From an uncultured Oscillospiraceae bacterium (lineage in GTDB: Bacteria; Bacillota; Clostridia; Oscillospirales; Acutalibacteraceae): a DNA stretch of 64,000 nucleotides. Within the stretch, counting starts at the first letter, position 1. Each line of letters begins with the position of its first letter. Position numbers and translations under genes: made by a program. The DNA lies in NCBI GenBank assembly GCA_905193225.1, contig CAJJNV010000005.1, positions 1 through 64,000 of the forward strand, written 5' to 3'. The notes under the pieces are model-generated. The model had not been told where the DNA came from and made no database searches. It saw only the letters and a list, made by a program, of their open reading frames with translations. Below are positions 35,272 through 44,291 of the stretch, piece by piece.

Positions 35272-35793
35272 ATGGCTGAAGAAGCAAAATGGTATGTTAT
35301 CCATACCTATTCCGGATACGAGAACAAGGTTGCCAGCAACCTGGAAAAGCTCGTTGAAAACCGGAAAATGCAGGATCTTATCCACGAGGTGAGAATACCC
35401 ACCGAAACAGTGGTTGAGGTCAAGGACAACAAAAAGCGCGAGGTAGAGCGCAAAATCTTCCCCGGCTATGTAATGGTAAAAATGATAGTGACCAACGAAT
35501 CCTGGTTTGTGGTAAGGAATATTCAGGGCTGTACCGGTTTTGTCGGTCCGGCGTCCGATCCCATTCCCCTCACCGACGAGGAGGTAGCGAGACTCGGCGT
35601 TGAAAAACGCAGCGTAGAGGTCGGCTACAAGGTCGGCGACAGCGTCAAGGTCATTGACGGGCCGCTTGTCGATTTTACCGGAATCGTAGACGAGCTTGAC
35701 ACAAAGAACAATTTTGTCAAGATAACCATTTCAATGTTTGGTCGCGAAACACCGGTCGAGCTTGAAATCAATCAGGTCAAACCTGTAGATTAA
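35272..35793 (+). CDS. nusG: Transcription antitermination/pausing factor NusG
   Basis: Binds RNA polymerase and links it to ribosomes and Rho. The 173-residue protein has the NGN domain (WYVIHTYSGYENKVASNLE at the start, FPGYVMVKM) and a C-terminal KOW domain (VGDSVKVIDGPLVDFTGIVDE). ATG 35272 follows AAAGGAG. Confidence 0.98.
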   Translation: MAEEAKWYVIHTYSGYENKVASNLEKLVENRKMQDLIHEVRIPTETVVEVKDNKKREVERKIFPGYVMVKMIVTNESWFVVRNIQGCTGFVGPASDPIPLTDEEVARLGVEKRSVEVGYKVGDSVKVIDGPLVDFTGIVDELDTKNNFVKITISMFGRETPVELEINQVKPVD

Positions 35794-35832
35794 AAACGGT
35801 AATTTTGCGTTTTTACACCAAAAACGCTGTCT

Positions 35833-35881
35833 ATAAGAAGGTATTTCCCTTCTTATTGTGGGAGGAACACCCGAGTGTTCC
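35833..35881 (+). promoter_or_regulatory. Structured leader before rplK
   Basis: Two perfect hairpins: ATAAGAAGG/CCTTCTTAT (35833-35856) and GGAACAC/GTGTTCC (35864-35881), with GTGGG and CCAC flanking the second. A similar GTGGGAGG leader is common before rplK in Firmicutes. It may be the L1 feedback site of the rplKA unit; this is an inference. Confidence 0.5.
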
Positions 35882-35917
35882 GCCAATTACCACGATAATT
35901 ACGGAGGTGCAATCAAA

Positions 35918-36343
35918 ATGGCTCAGAAAGTTACGGGCTATATCAAACTCCAAATCCCCGCCGGCAAAGCCACCCCGGCTCCCCCGGTAGGTCCGGCGCT
36001 CGGTCAGCACGGTGTAAACATTATGGCTTTCACCAAGGAATTCAACGAGCGCACGAAGAACGACGTGGGTCTTATTATCCCTGTCGTTATAACGGTCTAT
36101 GCCGATCGTTCGTTCACCTTTATCACCAAGACCCCCCCTGCCGCAGTGCTCATTAAAAAGGCCTGCAACATCGAAAAGGCTTCGGGCGTCCCCAACAAGA
36201 CAAAGGTAGCAAAGATCACCGGCGAGCAAATCAGAAAAATCGCCGAACAGAAAATGCCCGACCTTAACGCGGCAACCGTCGAGAGCGCAATAAGCATGAT
36301 CGCCGGAACCGCTCGCAGCATGGGCGTTGAAGTCGTCGATTAG
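35918..36343 (+). CDS. rplK: Ribosomal protein L11
   Basis: Part of the GTPase-associated centre of the 50S subunit. The 141-residue protein starts MAQKVTGYIKLQIPAGKATPAPPVGPALGQ-type and ends in the RNA-binding domain (AGTARSMGVEV). ATG 35918 follows GGAGGTG; a longer frame upstream reads through the leader hairpins. Confidence 0.98.
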   Translation: MAQKVTGYIKLQIPAGKATPAPPVGPALGQHGVNIMAFTKEFNERTKNDVGLIIPVVITVYADRSFTFITKTPPAAVLIKKACNIEKASGVPNKTKVAKITGEQIRKIAEQKMPDLNAATVESAISMIAGTARSMGVEVVD

Positions 36344-36402
36344 TGCTCCCGGGTGGGAGGAAATTTCCGATTTAACCACTCTTAAGGGAGGAAAATGTAT
36401 TT

Positions 36403-37095
36403 ATGAAACACGGTAAAAAATATACAGACAGCTGCAAGCTGTTTGACAGAACTCAGCTTTTTGATGCTCCCGAGGCACTTGAGCTTGCGGTTAAAACCAA
36501 GACCGCAAAGTTCGACGAGACCGTAGAGATCCATGTGCGTTTGGGCGTTGACTCCCGTCACGCCGACCAGCAGGTCCGCGGCGCCGTCGTGCTGCCTAAC
36601 GGAACAGGTAAAAAGGTCAGAGTATGCGTCTTTGCAAAGGGCGACAACGTTAAAGCCGCCGAAGACGCCGGTGCCGACATTGTCGGAGCCGAGGAGCTGG
36701 CCGCCAAGATTCAGAATGAAGGCTTTATGGACTTTGACGTTGTTATCGCAACCCCCGATATGATGGGCGTTGTAGGACGTCTCGGTAAGGTTCTCGGACC
36801 CCGCGGACTTATGCCGAACCCCAAGGCCGGTACCGTCACACCCGACGTTGCCAAAGCCATCACCGAAGCTAAGGCCGGTAAGATCGAATACCGTCTCGAC
36901 AAGACCAACATCATTCATTGCCCCATCGGCAAGGTTTCCTTTGGTAAGGAAAAGCTGCAGGAGAACTTCGATACCCTTATGGGAGCCATCGTTAAGGCTC
37001 GTCCCGCTGCCGCAAAGGGTCAGTATGTTAAGTCTTGCGTAATCGCCACCACCATGGGCCCCGGTATCCGCATCAGCCCCGCAAAGTACAACTGA
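36403..37095 (+). CDS. rplA: Ribosomal protein L1
   Basis: Builds the L1 stalk and in many bacteria represses its own mRNA. The 230-residue protein has the typical MGVVGRLGKVLGPRGLMPNPK signature (about 121-141, split here only for description). GGGAGG precedes the ATG. In most relatives rplJ follows directly; here a terminator and 10.7 kb of other genes intervene. Confidence 0.98.
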   Translation: MKHGKKYTDSCKLFDRTQLFDAPEALELAVKTKTAKFDETVEIHVRLGVDSRHADQQVRGAVVLPNGTGKKVRVCVFAKGDNVKAAEDAGADIVGAEELAAKIQNEGFMDFDVVIATPDMMGVVGRLGKVLGPRGLMPNPKAGTVTPDVAKAITEAKAGKIEYRLDKTNIIHCPIGKVSFGKEKLQENFDTLMGAIVKARPAAAKGQYVKSCVIATTMGPGIRISPAKYN

Positions 37096-37113
37096 TAAAG
37101 CTTTGCTTTTTAA

Positions 37114-37147
37114 AGGACCGTTTCTTTTCGGAAGCGGTCCTTTTTTT
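37114..37147 (+). terminator. Terminator behind rplA
   Basis: AGGACCGTTTC pairs with GAAGCGGTCCT (one wobble), followed by seven T. It closes the nusG-rplK-rplA transcript. Confidence 0.9.
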
Positions 37148-37390
37148 GCGCCGAAAAAAAGGGAAAACCGTGTGGGGATGAAACGGCTGCCCGCCGCCGT
37201 AAAGCAATCCCCGCTTAAAGGACGGCTTTTTGGGAGCTTCGGCCGGCATGGCGGCATTTTTTTGAAAAAGACGGGAGTCAACAGTGATATATAAAGAAAA
37301 ATTTAAAAAAACAGGTCGAAAAAGGTTTATTTTTGAAATCGGTTGTGTTATTATATATTGTGTATAATTCTATGAAAAAGGGCAAGATGT

Positions 37391-38146
37391 ATGGAAAAAG
37401 AACAAAAAAACACAGCAGTCCGCGAGGATGTGGTGTGCGGAATAAATCCTGTCAGGGAGGCGCTGCGCTCGGGCAGGGAGATCGAAAGTCTGCTTGTTGC
37501 ATCGGGCAAGGATAATGAGAAAATCGCGAGGATTCTTTCGGAATGCACTTCGAGAGGCATAATCGTCAAGGAGGTATCCCCCAAAAAGCTTGATTTTCTT
37601 TGCGGAAAAGCGGCTCATCAGGGGGTGGCTTTAAATCTGTCGTCGGCGGTGTATTATTCCACCGAGGAGGTGCTTGAGGACGCAAGACAAAAAGGTGAAC
37701 CGCCCTTTATTGTGGTTTGCGACGAAATTGAGGACCCGCACAATATGGGCGCAATTATCCGCACGGCCGAATGCGCCGGAGTGCACGGTATAATCGTTCC
37801 GAAAAGGAGAAGCGCACCTTTAGGCTTTACCGCATCAAAGACCTCGGCCGGAGCACTTGAACATATGAAGATAGTTAAGGTTGCCAACCTTTGCGCCGAG
37901 CTTGAAAAGCTTAAAAGCGAGGGACTGTGGGTGTACGGCGCCGACATGGACGGCGAGGATTACCGCAAGGTGGATTTTTCGGGCGGCTGCGTGCTTGTCA
38001 TCGGAAACGAGGGCAAGGGACTGGGACGGCTCGTAAAGGAAAAATGCGATGTCATAGTCAGTCTGCCTATGAAGGGCAAGATAAATTCTCTAAACGCCTC
38101 GGTGGCGGCGGGAATACTGATGTATAAGGCGGCCGAAAAGAGATAG
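37391..38146 (+). CDS. rlmB: 23S rRNA (guanosine-2'-O-)methyltransferase RlmB, SpoU family
   Basis: The 251-residue protein has the N-terminal substrate-binding domain (VCGINPVREALRSG) and the knotted SpoU domain with DPHNMGAIIRTAECAG, IGNEGKGL and SLNASVAAGI. It methylates a guanosine of 23S rRNA (G2251 in E. coli). The end of the gene lies inside a 40-base tandem repeat. Confidence 0.93.
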   Translation: MEKEQKNTAVREDVVCGINPVREALRSGREIESLLVASGKDNEKIARILSECTSRGIIVKEVSPKKLDFLCGKAAHQGVALNLSSAVYYSTEEVLEDARQKGEPPFIVVCDEIEDPHNMGAIIRTAECAGVHGIIVPKRRSAPLGFTASKTSAGALEHMKIVKVANLCAELEKLKSEGLWVYGADMDGEDYRKVDFSGGCVLVIGNEGKGLGRLVKEKCDVIVSLPMKGKINSLNASVAAGILMYKAAEKR

Positions 38147-38240
38147 GCTTTTGCACAAACGCGGTGAAGCGGCCGAAAAGAGATAGGCTTTCGCACAAAC
38201 GCGGCGAAAACGGCCGAAAGGAGATAGACCTTGTCACAAA
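38129..38240. repeat. 40-bp tandem repeat overlapping the rlmB stop codon
   Basis: The unit that starts GCGGCCGAAAAGAGATAGGC occurs at 38129-38168, at 38169-38208 with two changes, and partly again from about 38210. The first copy encodes the last residues and stop of rlmB, so the downstream copies are duplicated gene-end sequence. Confidence 0.85.
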
Positions 38241-38381
38241 ATGAGGGCAAACGAAAAGGAAAACACGGCGGCAGGCTTTACTGCACAGGCGGCGCGGCAA
38301 ATGACAAAAAGAAAGATTAAATATTGATATAATCAATAGACACGGCGATAAATACTAAAACTAAGAAAGGAAACAAGGGGT

Positions 38382-41378
38382 ATGGACAAGGAAAGGCTTG
38401 ATCGCGAGCTCGAAATCGACAGCATTTTAAGCGAGTTTTCCCATAAAGAGACGGCAAAAACGCCGCGAAAGGTTTCCGACAACACCATAAATATGCTGCT
38501 TGAGGACATTCTCGGTCAAAGGGGCACAGGCAAGAAATCCGACGGTCAAAGGTCCGATAAGCCGGCCGTGCAAACGACGGGACAAACAGCCGGAACTGCA
38601 GCCGGACAAGCAGCCGAAAGAACAATCGGAAGAGCGTCAGGAACTGCAGCCGGACAAGCAGACGAAAAAACGGTCGGGCAGGCGCCCCGAGGATCAATCG
38701 GGAGAACGGCAGAAACAGCGGCCGGAAGAAAGGCGGAATCAGCAACCGAGAGACCTGCCGGCCGAGCATCCGAAAGCCTAGCAGGCGGCGACACCGCTGC
38801 CCGTCAAACCCGTTTAACCGATAACAGGAATGGGCGGAAGGTACCCACAAGGGACGATTTAAAGCTGACGGGATTTACCGTTAAAGGCGGGGAAAATTCC
38901 GAGCGGCCGGGCCGCGATATCGACAGGAAACAGGCCTTTTCGGTTAAAGATGGACCTTCGTTGGTTTCGTCGGCTTCAATGGGTGCATCGGTTCAATCGG
39001 GTTCGACTGTTTCATCGGCTCAACTTGAGAAAAAAACCGCTCCCCGAAAGACGGTGGGCATAAAGCTGACCGAAATTGCAGCGGCCGAAAGGGCAGCCTT
39101 AGGGCAAAAGGACGCATCGGACAACGTGCCCGCCGGAAGCACCGTCATTTTCTCGGCCGACGGGGTGAAAAACGGCGCGTCGCAGGCGGCAGCAGGTGCA
39201 GCAAAAAGGACTGATGCAGCCGCGAAAAAGGCCGACAGGGCAAAACAAAAGACGGCATCGGGAAGATCCCGACGTACTTTGGATGACGATCCCCTCGAAA
39301 GCGGACGCACCGATATGGAAACCATCCCCACCTGGGAGGAACGCCACAGCCCCGAGTATCTTAGGAAAAATCCCGCCGATCCAATAAATAAAATCCGCCA
39401 AATGAGCGGAATGAAGGCCAGCTCGGAATTCCTTGAGGAGCTTAAGGAACAGGGCGGCCTTGAGAGAGAAAAGCGAGAGGTAATATACCGAAAGAGAGAT
39501 AAATTCTTTTCAAAGAAAATTTCCTTCGACACAAAAAACAGCCGCACGGTTTTTGAGGGTTTAGAAAAAATCGGGGAAAACGAATGGAAGGCGGCTGAGG
39601 AACAGGAAACTCCGATAAATGAGGGCAGTTACGAGCAGGACGGAGAATACCACCGCTTTTCCGAATCGGCCGATGTGAGACGGGATCTTGAATATCAGAA
39701 GAAATCCTCCAAGGCCGAAACGGCGCTGACTGCGGCGGCGGCAACAGTGCTCATATTCCTTGCTTTTTGCCATTCGGCAGGTTCATCCTTAAAAATATTT
39801 TACGACAATCCCAAGGCTTTTGCGGTGACAAACACCGTTATTCTGGGTGTGGCTGTTCTTGCCAATCTCAGAACCGTCTTGGGTGGAATCGCGGCCGTTT
39901 TCAGAGGACGGATCATTCCCGGAACGGTGGCTGCGGCTACGGTCGTGCCGGCCCTTATTTATAACATACTGCTCATCTTCAAGTTCGATCAGCTTGGCGA
40001 CGGAATTTATGACCGTATGTTCTCGGGAGCGGCGGCGCTGTGTCTGCTGTTTGTGATTTTGGGCAGAAATGCCTCCCTTGATCTGAGAATCAAAAACTTC
40101 GAGCTTGTGGGAAACAGGGAGGAAAAATATCCTCTTATGTCCTTTTTCAAAACCAAGGAGGCCGAGGAGCTGGGCAGGGGTCTGTCGGTGGGCGACAGCA
40201 AGATATGTCTTGCCGGGAAATGCGACGACGCAGCCGATTTTATGTATCACTCCTATGCTGAGGATCCTTGTATCAAATCGGGCAAACTGCTCTTCTTCGG
40301 GTCGCTGGCCTTTTCGCTGGTGTGTGCTGCACTGTGCTACTTTTATCCCGTGGGCGGCGGCAAGGGAAGTGTGCTTTCCTGCTACGGCGTTTTTTGCGCC
40401 GTGCTTTGCCTGACTCAGCCATCCCTTCTTTCTCTTGCGGGTAACGCTCTTTTTCGCAGAACGGCCGAAAAGCTTAAAAGAGACCGCATAATGCTTTCGG
40501 GATACGACGCGGTGGAGGAATTTTCCGATACCGACATTCTGGCGGTGGACGCAGCCGAGCTTTTCCCCGAGGGAAGCGTGGTTTTAAAGGGGCTTAAGGC
40601 TTCGGAAAACCGTATGCTCGACTATTCCATAATCGACGCGGCTAAAATCCTTGAAATGGCGGGCGGGCCTCTTTCCCCCCTCTTTTCAAAGATAATGCAG
40701 AACGACACCGGTTTTGACCCGAGGGTCGACACCATTATATACGAGGAAGAAATGGGCATTTCCGGCTGGGTATCGGGACAAAGAGTGCTTGTGGGAAACC
40801 GCAAACTCATGGAGCTGCACGGCGTGCGTGCCCCCGATTACGGCTATGAGCAGCAGTATGAGGGAACCGGCATAAGACCGGTGTATCTTGCAAATGAGGG
40901 ACGGCTGACCGCAATTTTCCTCGTTCAGTACAAGGCGTCGAGAAAGATCGCCGAGGGATTGAGAGAGGCGGTCAAACGAGGTATGTCAATAGCCGTTTAT
41001 TCCTGCGATTCCAACATTACGGCGCCGCTGCTTTGCAGGCTGTTCCGTTTGCCCTCGGGATCGGTGAGAATAATGGGATCGGCTGCAAGAGGCATTTACA
41101 AAAAGGCCACCCAAAAGAGCAAAAATCCCCTGGACGGCGCCCTTCTTTGCGACGGCGAGGCGCGGTCGATGCTGCGCTCGGTGGCGGTCTGCAAGAGAAT
41201 GAAAAAGACCCTTAATTTTGCCAGAGCACTGCTTGTGATAATGTGCCTGCTTGGTGCGGTGCTGGCGGTGGGGATTGTTTCGTCGGTAGGAGCGGCGGGA
41301 CTTTCGGCAAAGCTTGTTTGTGCATTTTTGGCGCTGAGCTTTGTTGTGGTAAGGGTTTTGCCCACCCCGGGAGCGTAA
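38382..41378 (+). CDS. Degenerate P-type ATPase-like membrane protein with long disordered N-terminus
   Basis: A 998-residue protein. Residues 50-440 are low-complexity and probably disordered, including repeats of the form RTIGRASGTAAGQA. Membrane segments follow at about 447-465, 482-505, 512-532 and 545-562, then 635-655, 665-690 and 945-992. Residues 678-910 resemble the cytoplasmic core of heavy-metal P-type ATPases: QPSLLSLAGNALFRR, then DILAVDAAELFPEG where DKTGTLT is expected, VSGQRVLVGNRKLMELHGV, and YSCDSNITA where TGD is expected. The phosphorylated Asp may remain (residue 723), but KTGT is gone and the GDGxND hinge is reduced to LLCDGEARS. It is therefore unlikely to pump by the normal cycle. 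It is followed after 3 bases by the hemW-like gene. Function unknown. Confidence 0.7.
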   Translation: MDKERLDRELEIDSILSEFSHKETAKTPRKVSDNTINMLLEDILGQRGTGKKSDGQRSDKPAVQTTGQTAGTAAGQAAERTIGRASGTAAGQADEKTVGQAPRGSIGRTAETAAGRKAESATERPAGRASESLAGGDTAARQTRLTDNRNGRKVPTRDDLKLTGFTVKGGENSERPGRDIDRKQAFSVKDGPSLVSSASMGASVQSGSTVSSAQLEKKTAPRKTVGIKLTEIAAAERAALGQKDASDNVPAGSTVIFSADGVKNGASQAAAGAAKRTDAAAKKADRAKQKTASGRSRRTLDDDPLESGRTDMETIPTWEERHSPEYLRKNPADPINKIRQMSGMKASSEFLEELKEQGGLEREKREVIYRKRDKFFSKKISFDTKNSRTVFEGLEKIGENEWKAAEEQETPINEGSYEQDGEYHRFSESADVRRDLEYQKKSSKAETALTAAAATVLIFLAFCHSAGSSLKIFYDNPKAFAVTNTVILGVAVLANLRTVLGGIAAVFRGRIIPGTVAAATVVPALIYNILLIFKFDQLGDGIYDRMFSGAAALCLLFVILGRNASLDLRIKNFELVGNREEKYPLMSFFKTKEAEELGRGLSVGDSKICLAGKCDDAADFMYHSYAEDPCIKSGKLLFFGSLAFSLVCAALCYFYPVGGGKGSVLSCYGVFCAVLCLTQPSLLSLAGNALFRRTAEKLKRDRIMLSGYDAVEEFSDTDILAVDAAELFPEGSVVLKGLKASENRMLDYSIIDAAKILEMAGGPLSPLFSKIMQNDTGFDPRVDTIIYEEEMGISGWVSGQRVLVGNRKLMELHGVRAPDYGYEQQYEGTGIRPVYLANEGRLTAIFLVQYKASRKIAEGLREAVKRGMSIAVYSCDSNITAPLLCRLFRLPSGSVRIMGSAARGIYKKATQKSKNPLDGALLCDGEARSMLRSVAVCKRMKKTLNFARALLVIMCLLGAVLAVGIVSSVGAAGLSAKLVCAFLALSFVVVRVLPTPGA

Positions 41379-41381
41379 AAA

Positions 41382-42668
41382 ATGAGCAGCATAGGAATTT
41401 ATATACACGTTCCTTTTTGCAAACGAAAATGCGCATACTGCGATTTTTTCTCGGTGTGCAGTCTTAAAGCCGCAGACGGGTTTACCTCTGCGGTTTTAAA
41501 GGATATGGAACGTTTTCGAAAAAAAGGAATAAAGGCCGACAGTCTCTATCTCGGAGGAGGCACCCCTACCGAGCTCGGAAAGCAGCGGCTTTGCCGGATA
41601 ATAGAGCGGGCGCGGGATATTTTTGATATCGACCGTTCTGCCGAAATAACGGTCGAGACCAATCCGCAGACGGCGGAAGGTGATACACCGAAAAGCAGGG
41701 AATCCTGCGCTGCCGAAGACGGAAAAATCCGCGCTGCCGGCAGCGGAAACACCTGCACCGGGAAGGACCTTCAAAACAGCCTGAGCGTTGCCGGTTTGTG
41801 CAAAGCGCCGGCAGGCAGTGATGATATACGCCGAGCCAACATCGCAGGCAGCACAAAGGAAACAGAGAAGCTTTTTGAAAGCCTTTACGCAGTAGGGGTC
41901 AACCGGCTTTCCATAGGGATGCAGTCGTCAAACGACAGAGAACTTGAATTTTTGGGAAGGCGGCATAAGGCGCAGCAGGTGAAAGCTTCGGTTATGGCGG
42001 CAAAGGTGGCGGGAATAGAAAACATTTCCCTTGATATAATGCTGGGCATTCCTTTTCAGACCGAACAAAGTCTTGAAAAAACCATCGGTTTTGCCGATTC
42101 GCTGCCCGTTTCCCACATTTCGGCCTATATTTTAAAGATCGAGCAAAACACCGCTTTTTATCGGCTGTTTAAGCAGGGAAAGCTAAATGTGTGCGACGAT
42201 GATCTTACGGCAAAGCTATACCTTTCGGCAGCGCGGCAGCTGGAAAAACGGGGGTTTATGCAATATGAAATTTCCAATTTCGCCAAAAAGGGCTTTGAGG
42301 GACGGCACAATCTTAAATACTGGCACGACGAGCAGTATTTAGGCTTCGGCCCGTCGGCGCATTCCTTCTTTGAGGGAAAGAGATTCTATTATCCCCGCAG
42401 CCTTAAGGATTATGAGGCGGGTGTCTGCCCGATCTTTGACTCAGAGGGCGGCGATGCCGAGGAATATCTTATGCTTGGGCTGAGACTCAGCGAGGGCATA
42501 AGCTTTGAAAGGTTTGAAAGGCGATACGGATACCCTGTTCCCGAAAAAACCGTTAAAACGGCAAAAGAGCTTGAAAAGCACGGCCTTATGACCGTTACCG
42601 ATAAGGGCTTTTCGCTGACGAGGCAGGGATTTTTACTTTCAAACGAGATAATCTCCCGCCTGATCTGA
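41382..42668 (+). CDS. hemW: HemW-like radical SAM protein with low-complexity insertion
   Basis: Putative heme chaperone of the coproporphyrinogen oxidase-like family. The 428-residue protein has YIHVPFCKRKCAYCDFFS (CxxxCxxC at 13-20, with the HemW Phe), LYLGGGTPT, ETNP, VNRLSIGMQS and the C-terminal HemN-like domain (RHNLKYWHDEQYLGFGPSAHSF). Between ETNP (92-95) and VNRLSIG about 50 extra residues rich in Ser, Gly, Ala and Cys are present (about 101-158), which family members lack. The reading frame is intact. It starts 3 bases behind the P-type ATPase-like gene. Confidence 0.88.
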   Translation: MSSIGIYIHVPFCKRKCAYCDFFSVCSLKAADGFTSAVLKDMERFRKKGIKADSLYLGGGTPTELGKQRLCRIIERARDIFDIDRSAEITVETNPQTAEGDTPKSRESCAAEDGKIRAAGSGNTCTGKDLQNSLSVAGLCKAPAGSDDIRRANIAGSTKETEKLFESLYAVGVNRLSIGMQSSNDRELEFLGRRHKAQQVKASVMAAKVAGIENISLDIMLGIPFQTEQSLEKTIGFADSLPVSHISAYILKIEQNTAFYRLFKQGKLNVCDDDLTAKLYLSAARQLEKRGFMQYEISNFAKKGFEGRHNLKYWHDEQYLGFGPSAHSFFEGKRFYYPRSLKDYEAGVCPIFDSEGGDAEEYLMLGLRLSEGISFERFERRYGYPVPEKTVKTAKELEKHGLMTVTDKGFSLTRQGFLLSNEIISRLI

Positions 42669-42814
42669 CCTTTTCGCGACGGTCTTGCGGCTGATTTTAC
42701 ACTTTTCCTCACAAAAAAGAATAAAATAAAAAAATACTTCCAAAGATAATCTTGAAGGTCGACAGACAGCAGGACAAAAACTGTCGATTCAAGAAATCTC
42801 GGAGGTGTTTTTTT

Positions 42815-43543
42815 ATGAAAATACTTAATTCGTTTACCTGCACCCTTAAGGGTGGTATGAGACAGGTCGGCGGAAAATTGTTTGCTGAAAAATCTGACGG
42901 CAAAAAAATCTTTGACAAAAAGATCCTTGCGGCGGCGGTGGTTCTGGGACTGTGCTTTACCCTTGTGATACAGGCCCTTGCCCTTGAAAAGGATGTGGAC
43001 GAGGTCAAGGACAGCCTGCTGCGGCTCCACATAATCGCAAATTCCGACAGCGAGGAGGATCAGGCACTTAAAATAAAGGTGAGGGACAGATTGCTGAGCG
43101 AAGGAAAGCTTTACCTTGACGGGGCAAACGATAAAGACGGCGCCATGCTTTTGGCAAAAGAAAACCTCGGTGCCTTAAAATCGGCGGCCGAGGATGAGCT
43201 TAAATCAAACGGCTGTGATCTGCCGGTGACCGCAGAGGTGACAAGGTCGGAGTTTTCTACACGCGTTTACGATGGCATTACCCTTCCGGCAGGAGAATAT
43301 GATGCCTTAAGGGTGACTATCGGAAAGGGCGAGGGCAAAAACTGGTGGTGTGTTATGTTTCCGCCTATGTGCGTTTCGGCCGGATGCGAGGTGCAGTCGG
43401 ATGAGGAGGCGCTTTGCGGAAGTCTCTCGGAGGAGAGCGCCGGGCTTGTGTCGGGCGGGGAAAAATATAAGGTGAAATTCAAAGCGGCCGAGATTTACGA
43501 ATCGGTGAGAGGGGCTATCTCCCGCCTTTTCCGAAGCGAGTGA
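42815..43543 (+). CDS. spoIIR: Stage II sporulation protein R
   Basis: Secreted from the forespore to activate the SpoIIGA protease and thus sigma-E in the mother cell. The 242-residue protein has an N-terminal membrane/signal segment (about 38-56), the family block LRLHIIANSDSEEDQALKIK and the motif KNWWCVMFPPMC. ATG 42815 follows GGAGGTG. Evidence that the organism forms endospores, at least in ancestry. Confidence 0.94.
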   Translation: MKILNSFTCTLKGGMRQVGGKLFAEKSDGKKIFDKKILAAAVVLGLCFTLVIQALALEKDVDEVKDSLLRLHIIANSDSEEDQALKIKVRDRLLSEGKLYLDGANDKDGAMLLAKENLGALKSAAEDELKSNGCDLPVTAEVTRSEFSTRVYDGITLPAGEYDALRVTIGKGEGKNWWCVMFPPMCVSAGCEVQSDEEALCGSLSEESAGLVSGGEKYKVKFKAAEIYESVRGAISRLFRSE

Positions 43544-43636
43544 CGGGGTCTCTCAGTTTTAAAAGGAGATCGACAATTTCAATATAATCCGAAGGGGCGG
43601 CGGTGAGGGCGGTTTGAACGTTAGAAGCGCCATTTC

Positions 43637-43840
43637 GCGTGACGGTGGTGATGCTGTGGTCGTTAGAAATGGTTTTTGCGTGACGGTGGTGATGCTGTGG
43701 TCGTTAGAAATGGTTTTTTGCGTGGTGGTGGTGATTCAGTGGCTGTCAAAAGCGCTCTTCTGACCGTTAGCGGGGATGCAGCGACCGTCGGAAACGCTGT
43801 TTTGCGCAGCGGCGGGGATGCCGTGACCGCTTGATGCGCC
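43637..43840. repeat. 41-42-bp degenerate tandem repeat
   Basis: Two nearly identical units start at 43637 and 43678, a third at 43720 with an extra T, and more diverged ones continue to about 43840. On the minus strand they encode repeats of 14 residues of the type ASPPxRKxxFxTxx at the end of the gene that stops at 43663; the one-base change in spacing shifts the frame past the stop. Confidence 0.8.
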
Positions 43841-44247
43841 TTGTTCCCTGTCTGTAAGTATGTTTTGACGGAAGGTTTTATTATTCCTCGCGTTGCTTCC
43901 TTTGCCGCTTCTTTCATCGGCGGGAGGGACCTTGCAAAAAAGCCCCCCGCCGAAAGCTTGCAGAGGTCCTTGTATTTTTCGGTGAAGCCGTCGGTCTTTT
44001 GCCGTATCTCATAGTTCTTTGCCGAGTAGTATATATATGTGAAGGTGTACATCATTGCCAAAATTGGATTGCTTTCTATGAACTGCCGGGACAGTATCTC
44101 GCCCATAAGCTTTCCGCCGTCGAGAGCGGTTGTCATAAGGCGCTTTATGTCGGATGTCAGTCGGATTATAGCTGCTGCCGACACCTTTGAACCGACCGCT
44201 TTTGACGGGGCGGAAGAAGATTTTATTCTGCCGGATGATTTTGTCAA
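43663..44247 (-). CDS. Unknown protein with C-terminal 14-residue repeats
   Basis: A 194-residue protein. Residues 1-135 are a helical domain with a more hydrophobic stretch (PILAMMYTFTYIYYSA); no family is recognised. The last 50-60 residues are tandem 14-residue repeats rich in Ser, Pro, Arg and Lys, encoded by the DNA repeat. The start is probably TTG 44247, 6 bases behind GGGAGGG; the ATG 36 bases upstream lies before that site. It is divergent from the XRE regulator gene and shares with it a region with two palindromes, so it may be the regulator's target. Confidence 0.5.
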   Translation of the reverse strand: MTKSSGRIKSSSAPSKAVGSKVSAAAIIRLTSDIKRLMTTALDGGKLMGEILSRQFIESNPILAMMYTFTYIYYSAKNYEIRQKTDGFTEKYKDLCKLSAGGFFARSLPPMKEAAKEATRGIIKPSVKTYLQTGNKAHQAVTASPPLRKTAFPTVAASPLTVRRALLTATESPPPRKKPFLTTTASPPSRKNHF

Positions 44248-44291
44248 AAACTTCCCTCCCTTGTGAATACTGCTTGGATACAATCACATTA

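Noticed and set aside
38129..38240. CRISPR-like direct repeats
   Set aside because: The units are directly adjacent, without unique spacers, and duplicate a gene end; this is a tandem repeat.
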